A DNA stretch of 64,000 nucleotides from VRUE01 sp963837695 (GTDB lineage: Bacteria > Actinomycetota > Thermoleophilia > Solirubrobacterales > 70-9), in the NCBI GenBank assembly GCA_963837695.1, contig CAWINZ010000005.1, forward strand, positions 2,108,001 through 2,172,000. The letters are read 5' to 3'. Position 1 is the stretch's first letter. Every line of letters starts with the position of its first letter. This document shows positions 42,122 through 50,664 of the stretch, in pieces. Under the pieces are notes generated by a model. That model was given only the letters and a program-made list of their open reading frames with translations, made no database searches and had not been told where the DNA came from. The translations under genes and the position numbers were made by a program.

Positions 42122-42604
42122 CTAAGGCTGCTCGTCCAGCTCGGCGACCGGCTGCTCTTCGTCACGGCCGGCGAGCCGGTCGCGGCCACGCTGCACGGCC
42201 GCGAGAAACTTCTGAAGGTTGACCTCGAGCGTGTTGAGGATCTCGTCGGCGTAGTCCTCGGCGCCGAGGCGGATCTCACGCTCTCTCGTGCGGGCGTCCT
42301 CGACGATCTCGTCGGCGGCCCGCTCGGCCTGCTTGGTGACCTCCTCGTCGGAGATCAGGCGGGCCTGCTGCTCGCGGGCCTCGCGCACGATCCGCTCCGC
42401 CTCGCGTTTGGCCTCGGCGAGCATCTCCTGGCGCTCCTTGACGATCCAGCGCGCCTGCTTGATCTCCTCGGGGATCGTCGCGCGCATCTGGTCGAGGAGG
42501 TCGTAGATCTCCTCGCGGTCCACGCGAACCTGATCCGTGAGCGGCACGGGTCGGGCGTTGTGGACGACATCGTCCAGCTTGTCTATGAGAACGAGAACGT
42601 CCAT
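42122..42604 (-). CDS. SepIVA-like/DivIVA-related coiled-coil protein
   Basis: 160 residues. The N-terminus MDVLVLIDKLDDVVHNARPV with VRVDREEIYDLLDQMRATIP matches the start of mycobacterial SepIVA-type septation proteins, also encoded next to coaD. A continuous coiled coil follows (KERQEMLAEAKREAERIVRE and EVTKQAERAADEIVEDARTR), and the end is acidic. It would act at the membrane in envelope or division control. The function is inferred from family and location. Confidence 0.8.
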   Translation of the reverse strand: MDVLVLIDKLDDVVHNARPVPLTDQVRVDREEIYDLLDQMRATIPEEIKQARWIVKERQEMLAEAKREAERIVREAREQQARLISDEEVTKQAERAADEIVEDARTREREIRLGAEDYADEILNTLEVNLQKFLAAVQRGRDRLAGRDEEQPVAELDEQP

Positions 42605-42709
42605 CAGCAGTGCGTAAGCCTACGTGTCAGAGAGACTTTCGGTGAAGAAGCCTCGATTTCCTCGGCTTTTTGCAAACTCTCGCCCACGCGGGCACCCGCC
42701 TGCAAGAGC

Positions 42710-43210
42710 CTACCTCTCGCCCAGGCGGCCCGCCATCGCGGCCGCCACCGGTCCGGGAACGAGGTCGGAAACGTCGCCGCCGAAGGTCGCCATTTCCTTC
42801 ACTCCGGTCGAGGAAAGGAAGCTGTACTGGGGCGAGGCGATCATGTAGATGCTCTCGATCCCGGGGTCGAGCTTGCGGTTGAGCTGCGCCATCTCGAACT
42901 CATACTCGAAGTCGGAGATCGCCCGCAACCCCTTGACGATCGCCCGCGCCCCCGACTCGCGCGCGAACTCGACCAGCAGGTTGGAGAAGATCCGCGCCTC
43001 GACGTTGCCGAGGTCCGCGGTCGCTTCTTCGATCAGCGCCTGGCGCTCCTCGGCGGTGAAGAGCGTCTTGTCCTTGCGCATCGGGTTGTTGACGACGCCG
43101 ACGACGACCCGCTCGAACACCTCGGAGCTGCGGGTGATGATGTCGATGTGCCCGTTGGTGACCGGGTCATAGCTGCCCGGACAGACGACGGTGCCGTCGC
43201 GCTCCGCCAT
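42710..43210 (-). CDS. coaD: Phosphopantetheine adenylyltransferase
   Basis: 166 residues. The nucleotidyltransferase motif is CPGSYDPVTNGHIDIITRSS, followed by MRKDKTLFTAEERQALIEEA, VKGLRAISDFEYEFEMAQLN and SFLSSTGVKEMATFGGDVSD. It makes dephospho-CoA. It is coupled to rsmD by a 1-bp overlap (TGATG). Confidence 0.97.
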   Translation of the reverse strand: MAERDGTVVCPGSYDPVTNGHIDIITRSSEVFERVVVGVVNNPMRKDKTLFTAEERQALIEEATADLGNVEARIFSNLLVEFARESGARAIVKGLRAISDFEYEFEMAQLNRKLDPGIESIYMIASPQYSFLSSTGVKEMATFGGDVSDLVPGPVAAAMAGRLGER

Positions 43211-43821
43211 CAGCTCGGCTCCCCGTAGAAGGAGACATCGGCGGCGCCGTAGCGACGTTGGCGCAGCGCCTCGAGCGAGTCGAGCCGCAGGGGACGCCGC
43301 GCGGCGCTCTCGACGACAGCCCGGCCGTCACCGGCGAGCAGCCGCGGAAGATGTGTATTCAGTTCCTGCCCCACGCGATCGGCGAGTTTATAGGGGGCGT
43401 CGACGAAGATCAGGTCGAATCGCCTTTCCGGCCTCGCAGCGGGACCCGACCCCTCCCCCGGGCCGCGTTCGCGGGAGTTCCCGGGGGAGGGGTCGGGTCC
43501 CGCTGCGACGGAGTGGCTCTCGAGCCAGCGGAGGGCATCAGACCGGACGAGCTCGGCGCGCTCGCCGAGACCGAGGCGCTCGACGTTGCCGAGCGCCGGG
43601 CGGGTGTCGCGGTCGACGAGGACGGCGCCCGCGGCCCCGCGCGAGAGCGCCTCGATCGCGAGTGCCCCGGTGCCGCAGTAGAGGTCGAGGACGCGCGCGC
43701 CGGTGACGTCGCCGAGCACCGAGAAGATCGCCTCGCGGACCCGGTCTGAGGTCGGCCGCACCTTCCAGCCGCGCGGCGCGACCAGGCGCTGTCCCTTCAG
43801 CTCTCCGGCGATGACCCTCAT
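43210..43821 (-). CDS. rsmD: 16S rRNA (guanine-966-N2) methyltransferase RsmD with a palindromic insert
   Basis: 203 residues from the ATG at 43821 (MRVIAGELKGQRLVAPRGWK). Motif I is ARVLDLYCGTGALAIEALSR, and the catalytic loop is RFDLIFVDAPYKLADRVGQE. Between motif IV's preceding helix (LRWLESHS) and RFDLIF lies an extra Pro/Gly-rich stretch (AAGPDPSPGNSRERGPGEGS) encoded by a perfect DNA hairpin at 43434-43508. The insert adds 25 codons, keeps the frame, and is predicted to sit in a surface loop. Confidence 0.94.
   Translation of the reverse strand: MRVIAGELKGQRLVAPRGWKVRPTSDRVREAIFSVLGDVTGARVLDLYCGTGALAIEALSRGAAGAVLVDRDTRPALGNVERLGLGERAELVRSDALRWLESHSVAAGPDPSPGNSRERGPGEGSGPAARPERRFDLIFVDAPYKLADRVGQELNTHLPRLLAGDGRAVVESAARRPLRLDSLEALRQRRYGAADVSFYGEPS
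43434..43508. repeat. 75-bp perfect hairpin inside rsmD
   Basis: 29-bp perfect inverted arms (43434-43462, 43480-43508). The 17-nt centre itself folds (CCGCG-TT-CGCGG). The arm sequence GGAGGGGTCGGGTCCCGC resembles the arms of family A (GGGGGTCGGGTGTCCC), but the family A core is missing. Length is exactly 25 codons, in frame with rsmD. Confidence 0.85.
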
Positions 43822-43828
43822 GCCGACA

Positions 43829-46099
43829 TCAGAGCGGAATCGGGTCCGAGGCGCCGGCGCCGAAGCGGCGGTGGGCGGCATCGAGCAACGGTCCCAGCTC
43901 AGCGACGTCGAGCGAACCGTGCTCGCGGAGCAGGGACAGCACCTCCTCGCGGGCGACGGCGAGAAGCGCCGTTTCCTCCGGCAGCTCGGCGACGGCGAAG
44001 CGCGGCAGGCCACTCTGGCGGGTGCCCAGCACCTCGCCCTCGCCGCGCAGCGTCAGGTCGACCTCGGCGAGCTTGAAGCCGTCGCGCTCGCGCGCGACCG
44101 CCTTCAACCGCTGCCTTGCCATCGCCCCGGCGTCTTCGGGGAAGAGCAGGCAGTGGGAGCTATGGGCGCCGCGGCCGACGCGGCCCCGCAGCTGGTGCAG
44201 TTGGGAGACGCCGTATCGCTCGGCCCCCTCGATCACCATCACCGTCGCGTTGGCGACGTCGATGCCGACCTCGATCACCGTGGTCGCGACCAGCACGTCG
44301 GTGCTTCCCGACGCGAACGCCTCCATCGCCTCCGCCTTGCGTGCCGAGGGCATCTGGCCGTGGATGACGCCGACCGAGAAACCCTCCAGCTCCCCGACCT
44401 CCAACCGCGCGGCCTCTTTCTCCGCGGCCTTGCCCTGCATTTTCTCCGACTCCTCGACCAGCGGGCAGACGACGAACGCCTGCCGACCGGCTCGCAGCTC
44501 AGAGCGAAGGAACTCGTAAGCCTCCGGCCGTTCGTCCTCGTTCACGACGCGCGTCTCGACCGGCCGGCGTCCCGCGGGAAGCTGGTGCAGCGCGGTCGTG
44601 TCGAGGTCGCCGTAGGCGGTCAACGAGAGCGTTCGCGGGATCGGCGTCGCGGTCATGTGCAGCACGTGCGGGGCCATCCCCTCCACCCCCTTCGAGTCGA
44701 GCGCCCGCCGCTGCTCGACCCCGAAGCGGTGCTGCTCGTCGACCACGCAGAGGCCGAGGCGGGCGAACTCGACGTCGGGCTCGATCAGCGCGTGGGTGCC
44801 GACGACGATGCCCAGCTCGCCGCTGGCGAGCTGGTCCAGCGCTTCCTTCCGTCGCGCGGCCGGCGTCGCTCCGGTCAACAACGCAAAGGGCGTCGCCTCT
44901 TCGGCCAAAAGCTTCCCCAGCGTCACCGCATGCTGCTCGGCCAGCGTCTCGGTAGGCGCCATCAAGACAGCCTGGAACCCGGCTTCCAGCGCTCTCAGCA
45001 TTGAGTAGAGGGCGACAACGGTCTTCCCCGACCCGACCTCGCCCATCAGCAACCGCTGCATCGGCTCCCCGGAATCGAGATCGCCATCGATCTCATCGAA
45101 AGCCTTCAGCTGATCCCGAGTCGGCTCAAACGGCAAAGAGTCGACCCAGCGCCCCACCGCCTCCCCCGGCTTCCCCAGCCGCGGCGCCGGCCGCGATTTC
45201 CTCCGACTCCGCTTTCGAGTAGCGAGGATGGCCTGGTAGAGGAACAGCTCTTCGAATGCAAGGCGCTCCCGACCCCGCTCGACATCCTCTGGTCTCTCGG
45301 GGAAATGCACGGCCTTGATCGCATCGGCAGCTCCGACAAGACCTCGACGCACCCGCATCTCAGCCGGCAGCGGCTCGAGCACATTCCCAACCCAGAGCAT
45401 CGCCTGCTCCACCCACTGCCGGATTCGCTGCGCCTGCAACTGCTCAGTCGCGGGGTGGACGGGGACTAGCTGCTGGGAGGGAGGACGTGGGTGTCCCTCC
45501 CGCTTGCTGGGTTTTTCGCCAGCGGCGCCGGGTGGCTGTCCGCCGACGCTGGTGGTGCGAAAAACAGGACGCCGCTGCGCGGGAGGGACACCCACGTCCT
45601 CCCCCTCGGAACCGATGACTTCGTATTCCGAGACGCGGAAGCCACGTTTGTCGCGCGAGCCGGTGAGCAGGAGTCGAGTTCCCCGGGTCAGCTTCTGAGC
45701 CACCCAGGGTTGGTTGAACCAGGAAGCGCGAACGGCGCCCGAGTCGTCCCCCACTTTGACCGACGTGATCGAAAGCTTCCCCCGCCGGAAGGTGCTCGGA
45801 CGATCGCCCAAGACGTCAGCGACGACTGTCGCTTGCTTCCCGGTCTCGAGCGCGTCCACCAGCACGATCGTGCGGTCGCGATGGCTGTGAGGAAAGCGCA
45901 GCAGGAGATCGCCAACGGTCCCGATGCCGGCTTCAGCCGCTGCGTCCGCAAGTTTTGGGCCAATTCCCTTCAGCCCGCCGAGCGACATGTCCAGGGCTGA
46001 TGGCCGAGGCCAGTGAACGGGGGCGTCGAGCAGTTGCGCCCGGGTCAACTCCGTCGCGCCTGCGAAGGCGCGGGCTACTGGGCCGCTAGCAGCCACCAC
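43829..46099 (-). CDS. recG: ATP-dependent DNA helicase RecG with a palindromic coding insert
   Basis: 756 residues. The HhH/wedge region has LGGLKGIGPKLADAAAEAGI and the OB-fold SITSVKVGDDSGAVRASWFN. Helicase motifs are I LLMGEVGSGKTVVALYSMLR, II LCVVDEQHRFGVEQRRALDS, III HMTATPIPRTLSLTAYGD, and V-VI VEVGIDVANATVMVIEGAER with QLRGRVGRGAHSSHCLLFPE. RecG rescues stalled forks. The wedge domain is interrupted after YEVIGSEGED by about 42 residues encoded by family A copy 3 (VPPAQRRPVFRTTSVGGQPP). The sequence then resumes at LVPVHPATEQLQAQRIRQW. The frame is intact, so the protein may be functional. Confidence 0.94.
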   Translation of the reverse strand: MVAASGPVARAFAGATELTRAQLLDAPVHWPRPSALDMSLGGLKGIGPKLADAAAEAGIGTVGDLLLRFPHSHRDRTIVLVDALETGKQATVVADVLGDRPSTFRRGKLSITSVKVGDDSGAVRASWFNQPWVAQKLTRGTRLLLTGSRDKRGFRVSEYEVIGSEGEDVGVPPAQRRPVFRTTSVGGQPPGAAGEKPSKREGHPRPPSQQLVPVHPATEQLQAQRIRQWVEQAMLWVGNVLEPLPAEMRVRRGLVGAADAIKAVHFPERPEDVERGRERLAFEELFLYQAILATRKRSRRKSRPAPRLGKPGEAVGRWVDSLPFEPTRDQLKAFDEIDGDLDSGEPMQRLLMGEVGSGKTVVALYSMLRALEAGFQAVLMAPTETLAEQHAVTLGKLLAEEATPFALLTGATPAARRKEALDQLASGELGIVVGTHALIEPDVEFARLGLCVVDEQHRFGVEQRRALDSKGVEGMAPHVLHMTATPIPRTLSLTAYGDLDTTALHQLPAGRRPVETRVVNEDERPEAYEFLRSELRAGRQAFVVCPLVEESEKMQGKAAEKEAARLEVGELEGFSVGVIHGQMPSARKAEAMEAFASGSTDVLVATTVIEVGIDVANATVMVIEGAERYGVSQLHQLRGRVGRGAHSSHCLLFPEDAGAMARQRLKAVARERDGFKLAEVDLTLRGEGEVLGTRQSGLPRFAVAELPEETALLAVAREEVLSLLREHGSLDVAELGPLLDAAHRRFGAGASDPIPL
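45479..45603. repeat. Palindromic repeat family A, copy 3 (inside recG)
   Basis: Perfect 25-bp inverted arms (45479-45503, 45579-45603) with outer sequence GGGAGGACGTGGG, unlike other copies. The core is inverted relative to copies 1-2, so on the recG coding strand it reads CGCAGCGGCGTCCTG first. The middle is 37 bp, one longer than the others. It is translated as part of recG. Confidence 0.87.
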
Positions 46100-47706
46100 C
46101 AGCTCGGCTGACCCCCCTCGTGGGTCTCGACCTCGACCCCGTCGGGGACGTGGGTGTCGATCTCCTCGAGCGGGATCGGGGCGTCCTTACCGGCAAGGAT
46201 CGTGACGATCTCGGCGCCGGCGGCAAGGCCCTCCAGCGTGGTTGCGAGGGTCGAGCCCGCGCCGCCCCAGGCGACGATCTGCTCGCCGACGAAGCCGACC
46301 GCATCTCCCTTGCGAAAGCGCCCCTGGGCATCGTCGCGCGCGGCGGGAGCGACGCCGCCGGAGACGATCCCGTCGAGAGCAGCCGCAAGCCGCTCGGCGT
46401 TCTCCTCGGCGGACCCGCCGGGGTCGAGTTCGACCAGGGCCAACAGGCCGGCCTGCTGCGAGGTCGCAGCGACGACCCGCGCCGGCTTCTCCGACAGCTC
46501 GCAGGCCCGCTCGGCGGCCATGATCACGTTCGAGGAGCTGGGCAGGACGAGGACCTCTTCGGCCGGCACCTCGTGGATCCCGGCCAGCAGCTCGTAGGTG
46601 GAGGGGTTGAGGGTCTCGCCACCGGGAACGACATGGGCGCCGAGCTCGGCGAAGAGCCGCTCGAGGCCATCGCCCGCGGCCACCGCGAGAGCTCCCGTGC
46701 GGCCGGCGCCGAGCCGCGCCCGGCGCTCGGCGATCTGCTCGCGCATGTCGGCTACGTCGAGGTTGGTCACCTGTCCGGCGCCCTCGAACAACGCAACGGC
46801 AGCTTCCGGCTCGTCGGTATGGACGTGGACCTTGAGGGTCGCCTCGTCGCCGACGACGAGGACCGAGTCGCCAAGACCCTCCAGGCGGGGCAGGAAGTCG
46901 CGCGCCGCAAGGCCGGCGCCGGAGACGATGAAGTTAGTGCAGTAGCGGTAGCGGCTGTCCTCGTGGTGGGGGCGGCTGAGCGGCGGCGCGTCGTGGTGGG
47001 AGATCTGCGGCACCTTGGCGCCATCGCCGCGCAGGCCGGCGACCACGCCGGCGAGGATCAGGACCAGGCCGTAGCCACCGGCGTCGACGACGCCCGACTC
47101 GCGCAGCACCTCCAGCTGCTCCGGCGTTCGCTCGACCGCCCGCTGGCCGTCGGCGATCGCCTGCTCGAGCACCTCGGCGAGGACGGCGTCCTGCTGCGCG
47201 TCGCTGACGCCCTGGTCGAGGCGCTGCTTCTCCGCCTCGAGATGGGCGAGCTGGCGGGCGATCGAGTGCGCCATCTCGCGGAAGACGGTCAGCATCGTCC
47301 CCTCCGCCGGGTCGCGGACCGAGGCATAGGCGGCGTCGGCCGCGCTGGCGAACGCCGATGCGACTAGCACCGGGTCGACCAGCTCGCCGGGCCGACTGGC
47401 GAGCTCCTCGGCGGCCCCGCGGACGATCTGGCTGAGGATCACGCCCGAGTTGCCCCGTGCCCCCATCAGCGCTGCGCGGGCCAGGGCTTGGACGAGCTCC
47501 GTGCGGCCGACCTCGTCGACCTCGAGGCCGTCGAGACGGTCGAGCTCCTCCATCACGGCGCGCATCGTCATCGCCATGTTGTCGCCGGTGTCGCCGTCGG
47601 CGACCGGGAACACGTTGAGGTCGTTGACCTCCTGGCGGCGCTCCTCCAGATGGGCATAGGCGGACGTGACGACGCGCCGGAAGCGCGCGATCGAGGGATC
47701 GGGCAT
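46075..47706 (-). CDS. fakA: DAK2-domain fatty acid kinase-like protein (FakA/YloV)
   Basis: 543 residues. The Dak2 domain has NDLNVFPVADGDTGDNMAMT and ARAALMGARGNSGVILSQIV. A middle region with RYRYCTNFIVSGAGLAARDF and KVHVHTDEPEAAVALFEGAG and a C-terminal EDD/DegV-like part (EEVLVLPSSSNVIMAAERAC) complete the FakA layout. FakA with a FakB partner phosphorylates exogenous fatty acids. It lies just upstream of recG with a 25-bp overlap, a common recG-yloV pairing. Confidence 0.9.
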   Translation of the reverse strand: MPDPSIARFRRVVTSAYAHLEERRQEVNDLNVFPVADGDTGDNMAMTMRAVMEELDRLDGLEVDEVGRTELVQALARAALMGARGNSGVILSQIVRGAAEELASRPGELVDPVLVASAFASAADAAYASVRDPAEGTMLTVFREMAHSIARQLAHLEAEKQRLDQGVSDAQQDAVLAEVLEQAIADGQRAVERTPEQLEVLRESGVVDAGGYGLVLILAGVVAGLRGDGAKVPQISHHDAPPLSRPHHEDSRYRYCTNFIVSGAGLAARDFLPRLEGLGDSVLVVGDEATLKVHVHTDEPEAAVALFEGAGQVTNLDVADMREQIAERRARLGAGRTGALAVAAGDGLERLFAELGAHVVPGGETLNPSTYELLAGIHEVPAEEVLVLPSSSNVIMAAERACELSEKPARVVAATSQQAGLLALVELDPGGSAEENAERLAAALDGIVSGGVAPAARDDAQGRFRKGDAVGFVGEQIVAWGGAGSTLATTLEGLAAGAEIVTILAGKDAPIPLEEIDTHVPDGVEVETHEGGQPSWWWLLAAQ

Positions 47707-47774
47707 CGCCCGAAATCTAGCTGGCCCCGCCGGATGCGCCGCCCCGAGGAAGGCGACCGACCCGGTTCGCTACG

Positions 47775-49973
47775 GTGCGACGCTCGATGAGACGCTTCGC
47801 CACCTGGGCCACCGGCCACCGCAAGACCGTGATCTTCAGCTGGATCGGCGCCCTGATCGTGATCGGGATGATCGCCGGCTCGGTCGGCTCGGACTTCAGC
47901 GAAGAATTCAAGCTGCCGTCCTCCGACTCCCAGGAGGCGTTCGATCTGCTGGAACACAAATTCCCGCAGCAGTCGGGGGTCACGGCGGAAATCGTCTACA
48001 AGGCGCCGGCCGGGGCCGGCTCCGCCGCAGTGAAGAAGAAGCTGGAGGGCGTCTTCGCCGAAGCGGAAAAGCTGCCCCACGTCAGCGGGGTCGCCAGTCC
48101 CTACGAGTCCGGCGGCGCCGCCGCAATCAGCAAGGACGGCGAAATCGCCTACGCGACGGTCCAGTACGACACGACCACCGACAAGCTCGAAAAAAGCGAC
48201 ATCAAGAAGCTCGTCGCGATCGGCCACGCGGCATCGAGCGACGGACTGCAGGTCGAGGTGGGCGGAGCGCCGGTCGAGGAAGTCCGCGCCGAAGAAGAAG
48301 GCGGCGACTCCTCGTTCGCGATCGGCCTGCTCGCCGCCGTCTTGATCCTGCTGCTGACCTTTGGCTCGGTGGTGGCGATGGGCCTGCCACTGCTGACCGC
48401 CCTCTTCGCCCTCGGCGTCGGCCTCAGCCTGGTCACGCTCGGCACGCATGTCTTCGACACCGCCCAGTTCGCCCCGCAGCTGGCGGCAATGATCGGCCTC
48501 GGCGTCGGCATCGACTACGCGCTCTTCATCCTCACCCGCTTCCGCAACGGGCTCGACGAAGGGCTGGAGCCCCGCGACGCGGCGATCGCGGCCGTCGACA
48601 CCGCCGGTCGCGCCGTTCTCTTCGCCGGCATCACCGTGATCATCTCGCTGATGGGGATGCTGTTGCTCGGCATCACCTTCCTCTACGGAGTGGCGATGTC
48701 GGCTGCGCTCGCGGTTCTCTTCACGATGATCGCGGCGCTGACCCTGCTGCCGGCACTGCTGACGATCGCCGGCCGCCGCGTCGACCGACTGCGCATCCCC
48801 GGGCTGGGAAAGCGCGAGCCCTCCACGGCCGAAGACACGCGCTGGTTCCGCTGGAGCCGTGAGATTCAGCGCCGCCCGGTGCTCTCGGCCCTGCTCTCGG
48901 GTGGGCTGCTGCTCGCCCTCTGCATACCGACCCTCTCGCTGCGACTCGGCTCCAACGACGCCGGCACCGACCCCGCCGGCTCCTCGACGCGTGAAGCCTA
49001 CGACCTGTTGGCCGAAGGCTTCGGCCCCGGCTTCAACGGCCCCTTCCAGATGGTCGCGGCGCTGCCGGGCAAGGGCGAAGACCAGGCACTCGTGACCCTG
49101 CGCAAGACGCTCAAGAATGAAGAAGGCGTCGCGAAAGTCACCTCGATCACGCTCAACCCCGCCGAAAACACCGGCGTGTTCCAGCTCTACCCGACGACCT
49201 CTCCGCAGAGCGCCGACACGACCGCGCTGCTCGACCACATCCGCAGCGACGTCCTGCCGCCGATCGAGCAGCAGACCGGCGCCCAGCTCCACGTCGGCGG
49301 CATCACGGCGATCTTCGAGGACTTCGGCGACGCGATCTCCGAAAAGCTGCCGCTCTTCATCGGCGTCGTCCTACTGCTCTCGGCGCTGCTGCTGATGATC
49401 GTCTTCCGCTCCGTGCTGGTGCCGCTGAAGGCGATAACGATGAACCTGCTCAGCATCGGCGCCGCCTTCGGCCTGATCGTCGCCGTCTTCCAGTGGGGCT
49501 GGGGCGCGAGCGTCATCGGCGTCGACGGCACCGGGCCGATCATCTCCTTCTTCCCGGTCTTCCTCTTCGCGATCGTCTTCGGCCTCTCGATGGACTACGA
49601 GGTCTTCCTGATGTCGCGGATCCACGAGGAGTGGGAGCACAAGCACGACGCGACGGTCGCCGTCACCCGCGGCCTCGCCCTGACCGGCCGCGTGATCACT
49701 GCTGCGGCAGCGATCATGGTCACCGTCTTCGCCTCGTTCATGATCGGCGAAGACCGGATCATCAAACTCTTCGGCCTCGGCCTCGCCTCGGCGGTCTTCA
49801 TCGACGCCGTAATCATCCGCTCGGTCCTCGTGCCCTCCGTGATGCAGCTCTTCGGCAAGCGCGCCTGGTGGCTACCAGCCTGGCTCGACCGCCTCCTCCC
49901 GAGGCTCCACGTAGAGCCGGCCGAGGGCGACCCGTCACCGACGGGCGAGCATCCCGTAGTTGAAAGTGCCTAG
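47775..49973 (+). CDS. MMPL/RND-family transporter
   Basis: 732 residues with the two-fold MMPL layout: TM1, extracytoplasmic loop, five TMs with GLGVGIDYALFILTRFRNGL, then the repeat ending in FGLSMDYEVFLMSRIHEEWE and AIMVTVFASFMIGEDRIIKL. About 12 transmembrane helices. MMPL proteins export lipids or hydrophobic compounds using the proton gradient; the substrate is unknown. It is transcribed divergently from fakA with a 68-bp gap, and ends at the family B hairpin. Confidence 0.92.
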   Translation: MRRSMRRFATWATGHRKTVIFSWIGALIVIGMIAGSVGSDFSEEFKLPSSDSQEAFDLLEHKFPQQSGVTAEIVYKAPAGAGSAAVKKKLEGVFAEAEKLPHVSGVASPYESGGAAAISKDGEIAYATVQYDTTTDKLEKSDIKKLVAIGHAASSDGLQVEVGGAPVEEVRAEEEGGDSSFAIGLLAAVLILLLTFGSVVAMGLPLLTALFALGVGLSLVTLGTHVFDTAQFAPQLAAMIGLGVGIDYALFILTRFRNGLDEGLEPRDAAIAAVDTAGRAVLFAGITVIISLMGMLLLGITFLYGVAMSAALAVLFTMIAALTLLPALLTIAGRRVDRLRIPGLGKREPSTAEDTRWFRWSREIQRRPVLSALLSGGLLLALCIPTLSLRLGSNDAGTDPAGSSTREAYDLLAEGFGPGFNGPFQMVAALPGKGEDQALVTLRKTLKNEEGVAKVTSITLNPAENTGVFQLYPTTSPQSADTTALLDHIRSDVLPPIEQQTGAQLHVGGITAIFEDFGDAISEKLPLFIGVVLLLSALLLMIVFRSVLVPLKAITMNLLSIGAAFGLIVAVFQWGWGASVIGVDGTGPIISFFPVFLFAIVFGLSMDYEVFLMSRIHEEWEHKHDATVAVTRGLALTGRVITAAAAIMVTVFASFMIGEDRIIKLFGLGLASAVFIDAVIIRSVLVPSVMQLFGKRAWWLPAWLDRLLPRLHVEPAEGDPSPTGEHPVVESA

Positions 49974-49976
49974 GTT

Positions 49977-50082
49977 CTGAGGTCGTAGGACCAAGCGAGG
50001 GCGTGCCGACGGCGGAGCGACAGTGCTCTGCACGGCGCGTAGCCGCCGGTGCGACCTCGCGCAGTGTGTCCTACGGCCTCAG
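49977..50082. repeat. Long-hairpin repeat family B, copy 4 (divergent copy)
   Basis: 14-bp outer arms with one G-U pair: CTGAGGTCGTAGGA (49977-49990) and TCCTACGGCCTCAG (50069-50082). Inside, GCGAGG pairs with CCTCGC, GGCGG with CCGCC, and GTGC-TCT-GCAC forms the tip. CCAAGC and GGAGCG are shared with copies 1-3, but the rest has diverged. It spans the junction of the convergent MMPL and rpmB genes and includes the rpmB stop codon. Confidence 0.6.
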
Positions 50083-50270
50083 GCGGCCTTGGTGACCTTG
50101 TTGGCCTTGAGGCAGCGAGTGCACACGTAGGTGCGCAGCTTGCGGCCCTGCTCTTCGATCCGCACCTTCTGCAGGTTCGGGTCAAAGCGCCGCTTCGTGG
50201 CGACCATCGAGTGGCTTCGGGACTGGCCGAACGCCGGTCCCTTGCCGCAGCTGTGGCATACCTTGGCCAT
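50079..50270 (-). CDS. rpmB: Ribosomal protein L28
   Basis: 63 residues from the ATG at 50270 (MAKVCHSCGKGPAFGQSRSH). VATKRRFDPNLQKVRIEEQG and YVCTRCLKANKVTKAA complete the protein, with the CxxC pairs of the zinc-binding form. It is transcribed divergently from a toxin-antitoxin pair. Its stop codon forms part of a long hairpin. Confidence 0.96.
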   Translation of the reverse strand: MAKVCHSCGKGPAFGQSRSHSMVATKRRFDPNLQKVRIEEQGRKLRTYVCTRCLKANKVTKAA

Positions 50271-50298
50271 CGGGTCGTGCATGGTACCTTGAACGCAA

Positions 50299-50308
50299 GT
50301 TAGCTAAC
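50299..50308. promoter_or_regulatory. Palindrome between rpmB and the phd-type antitoxin gene
   Basis: GTTAGCTAAC, followed 5 bp later by a half-site ACTAAC. It lies in the divergent intergenic region, 60 bp before the antitoxin ATG. Phd/YefM proteins autoregulate through short palindromes, so this is a plausible operator. Confidence 0.4.
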
Positions 50309-50367
50309 TAGACTAACCGAGATAGATCGCAAACTCCGGCACCCGCCCGACCGAGAGAGGGAGAGAA

Positions 50368-50664
50368 ATGAGCGCTGAGGACTTGGAGAGCGTGAACATG
50401 CACGAGGCCAAGACCCACCTGTCGAGGCTCGTCGAGCGCGTCGAAGGAGGCGAGGAGATAGTGATCAGCCGCGCAGGGAAGCCAGCGGCGAGGTTGGTGC
50501 CCGTAGCCCCCGAGAAAAAGGGGCGTCGCAAGCTTGGCGTGTGGGAGGGGAAGGGCTTCTGGATGGCCTCCGAGGAGGAGATGAAGAAGGTCGACCAGGA
50601 AATCGCCGAAGAATTTTATGGACCGGAAGACGAGTGGCCGGAGGAGTGGAAAAAGGCAAAGTGA
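50368..50664 (+). CDS. Phd/YefM-family antitoxin
   Basis: 98 residues. VNMHEAKTHLSRLVERVEGG and EIVISRAGKPAARLVPV form the Phd DNA-binding and dimerisation fold. The C-terminal part (KGFWMASEEEMKKVDQEIAE, ending WPEEWKKAK) is the toxin-binding tail. It overlaps the PIN toxin gene by 4 bp (GTGA), and a purine-rich GAGAGGGAGAG site precedes the start. Confidence 0.88.
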   Translation: MSAEDLESVNMHEAKTHLSRLVERVEGGEEIVISRAGKPAARLVPVAPEKKGRRKLGVWEGKGFWMASEEEMKKVDQEIAEEFYGPEDEWPEEWKKAK

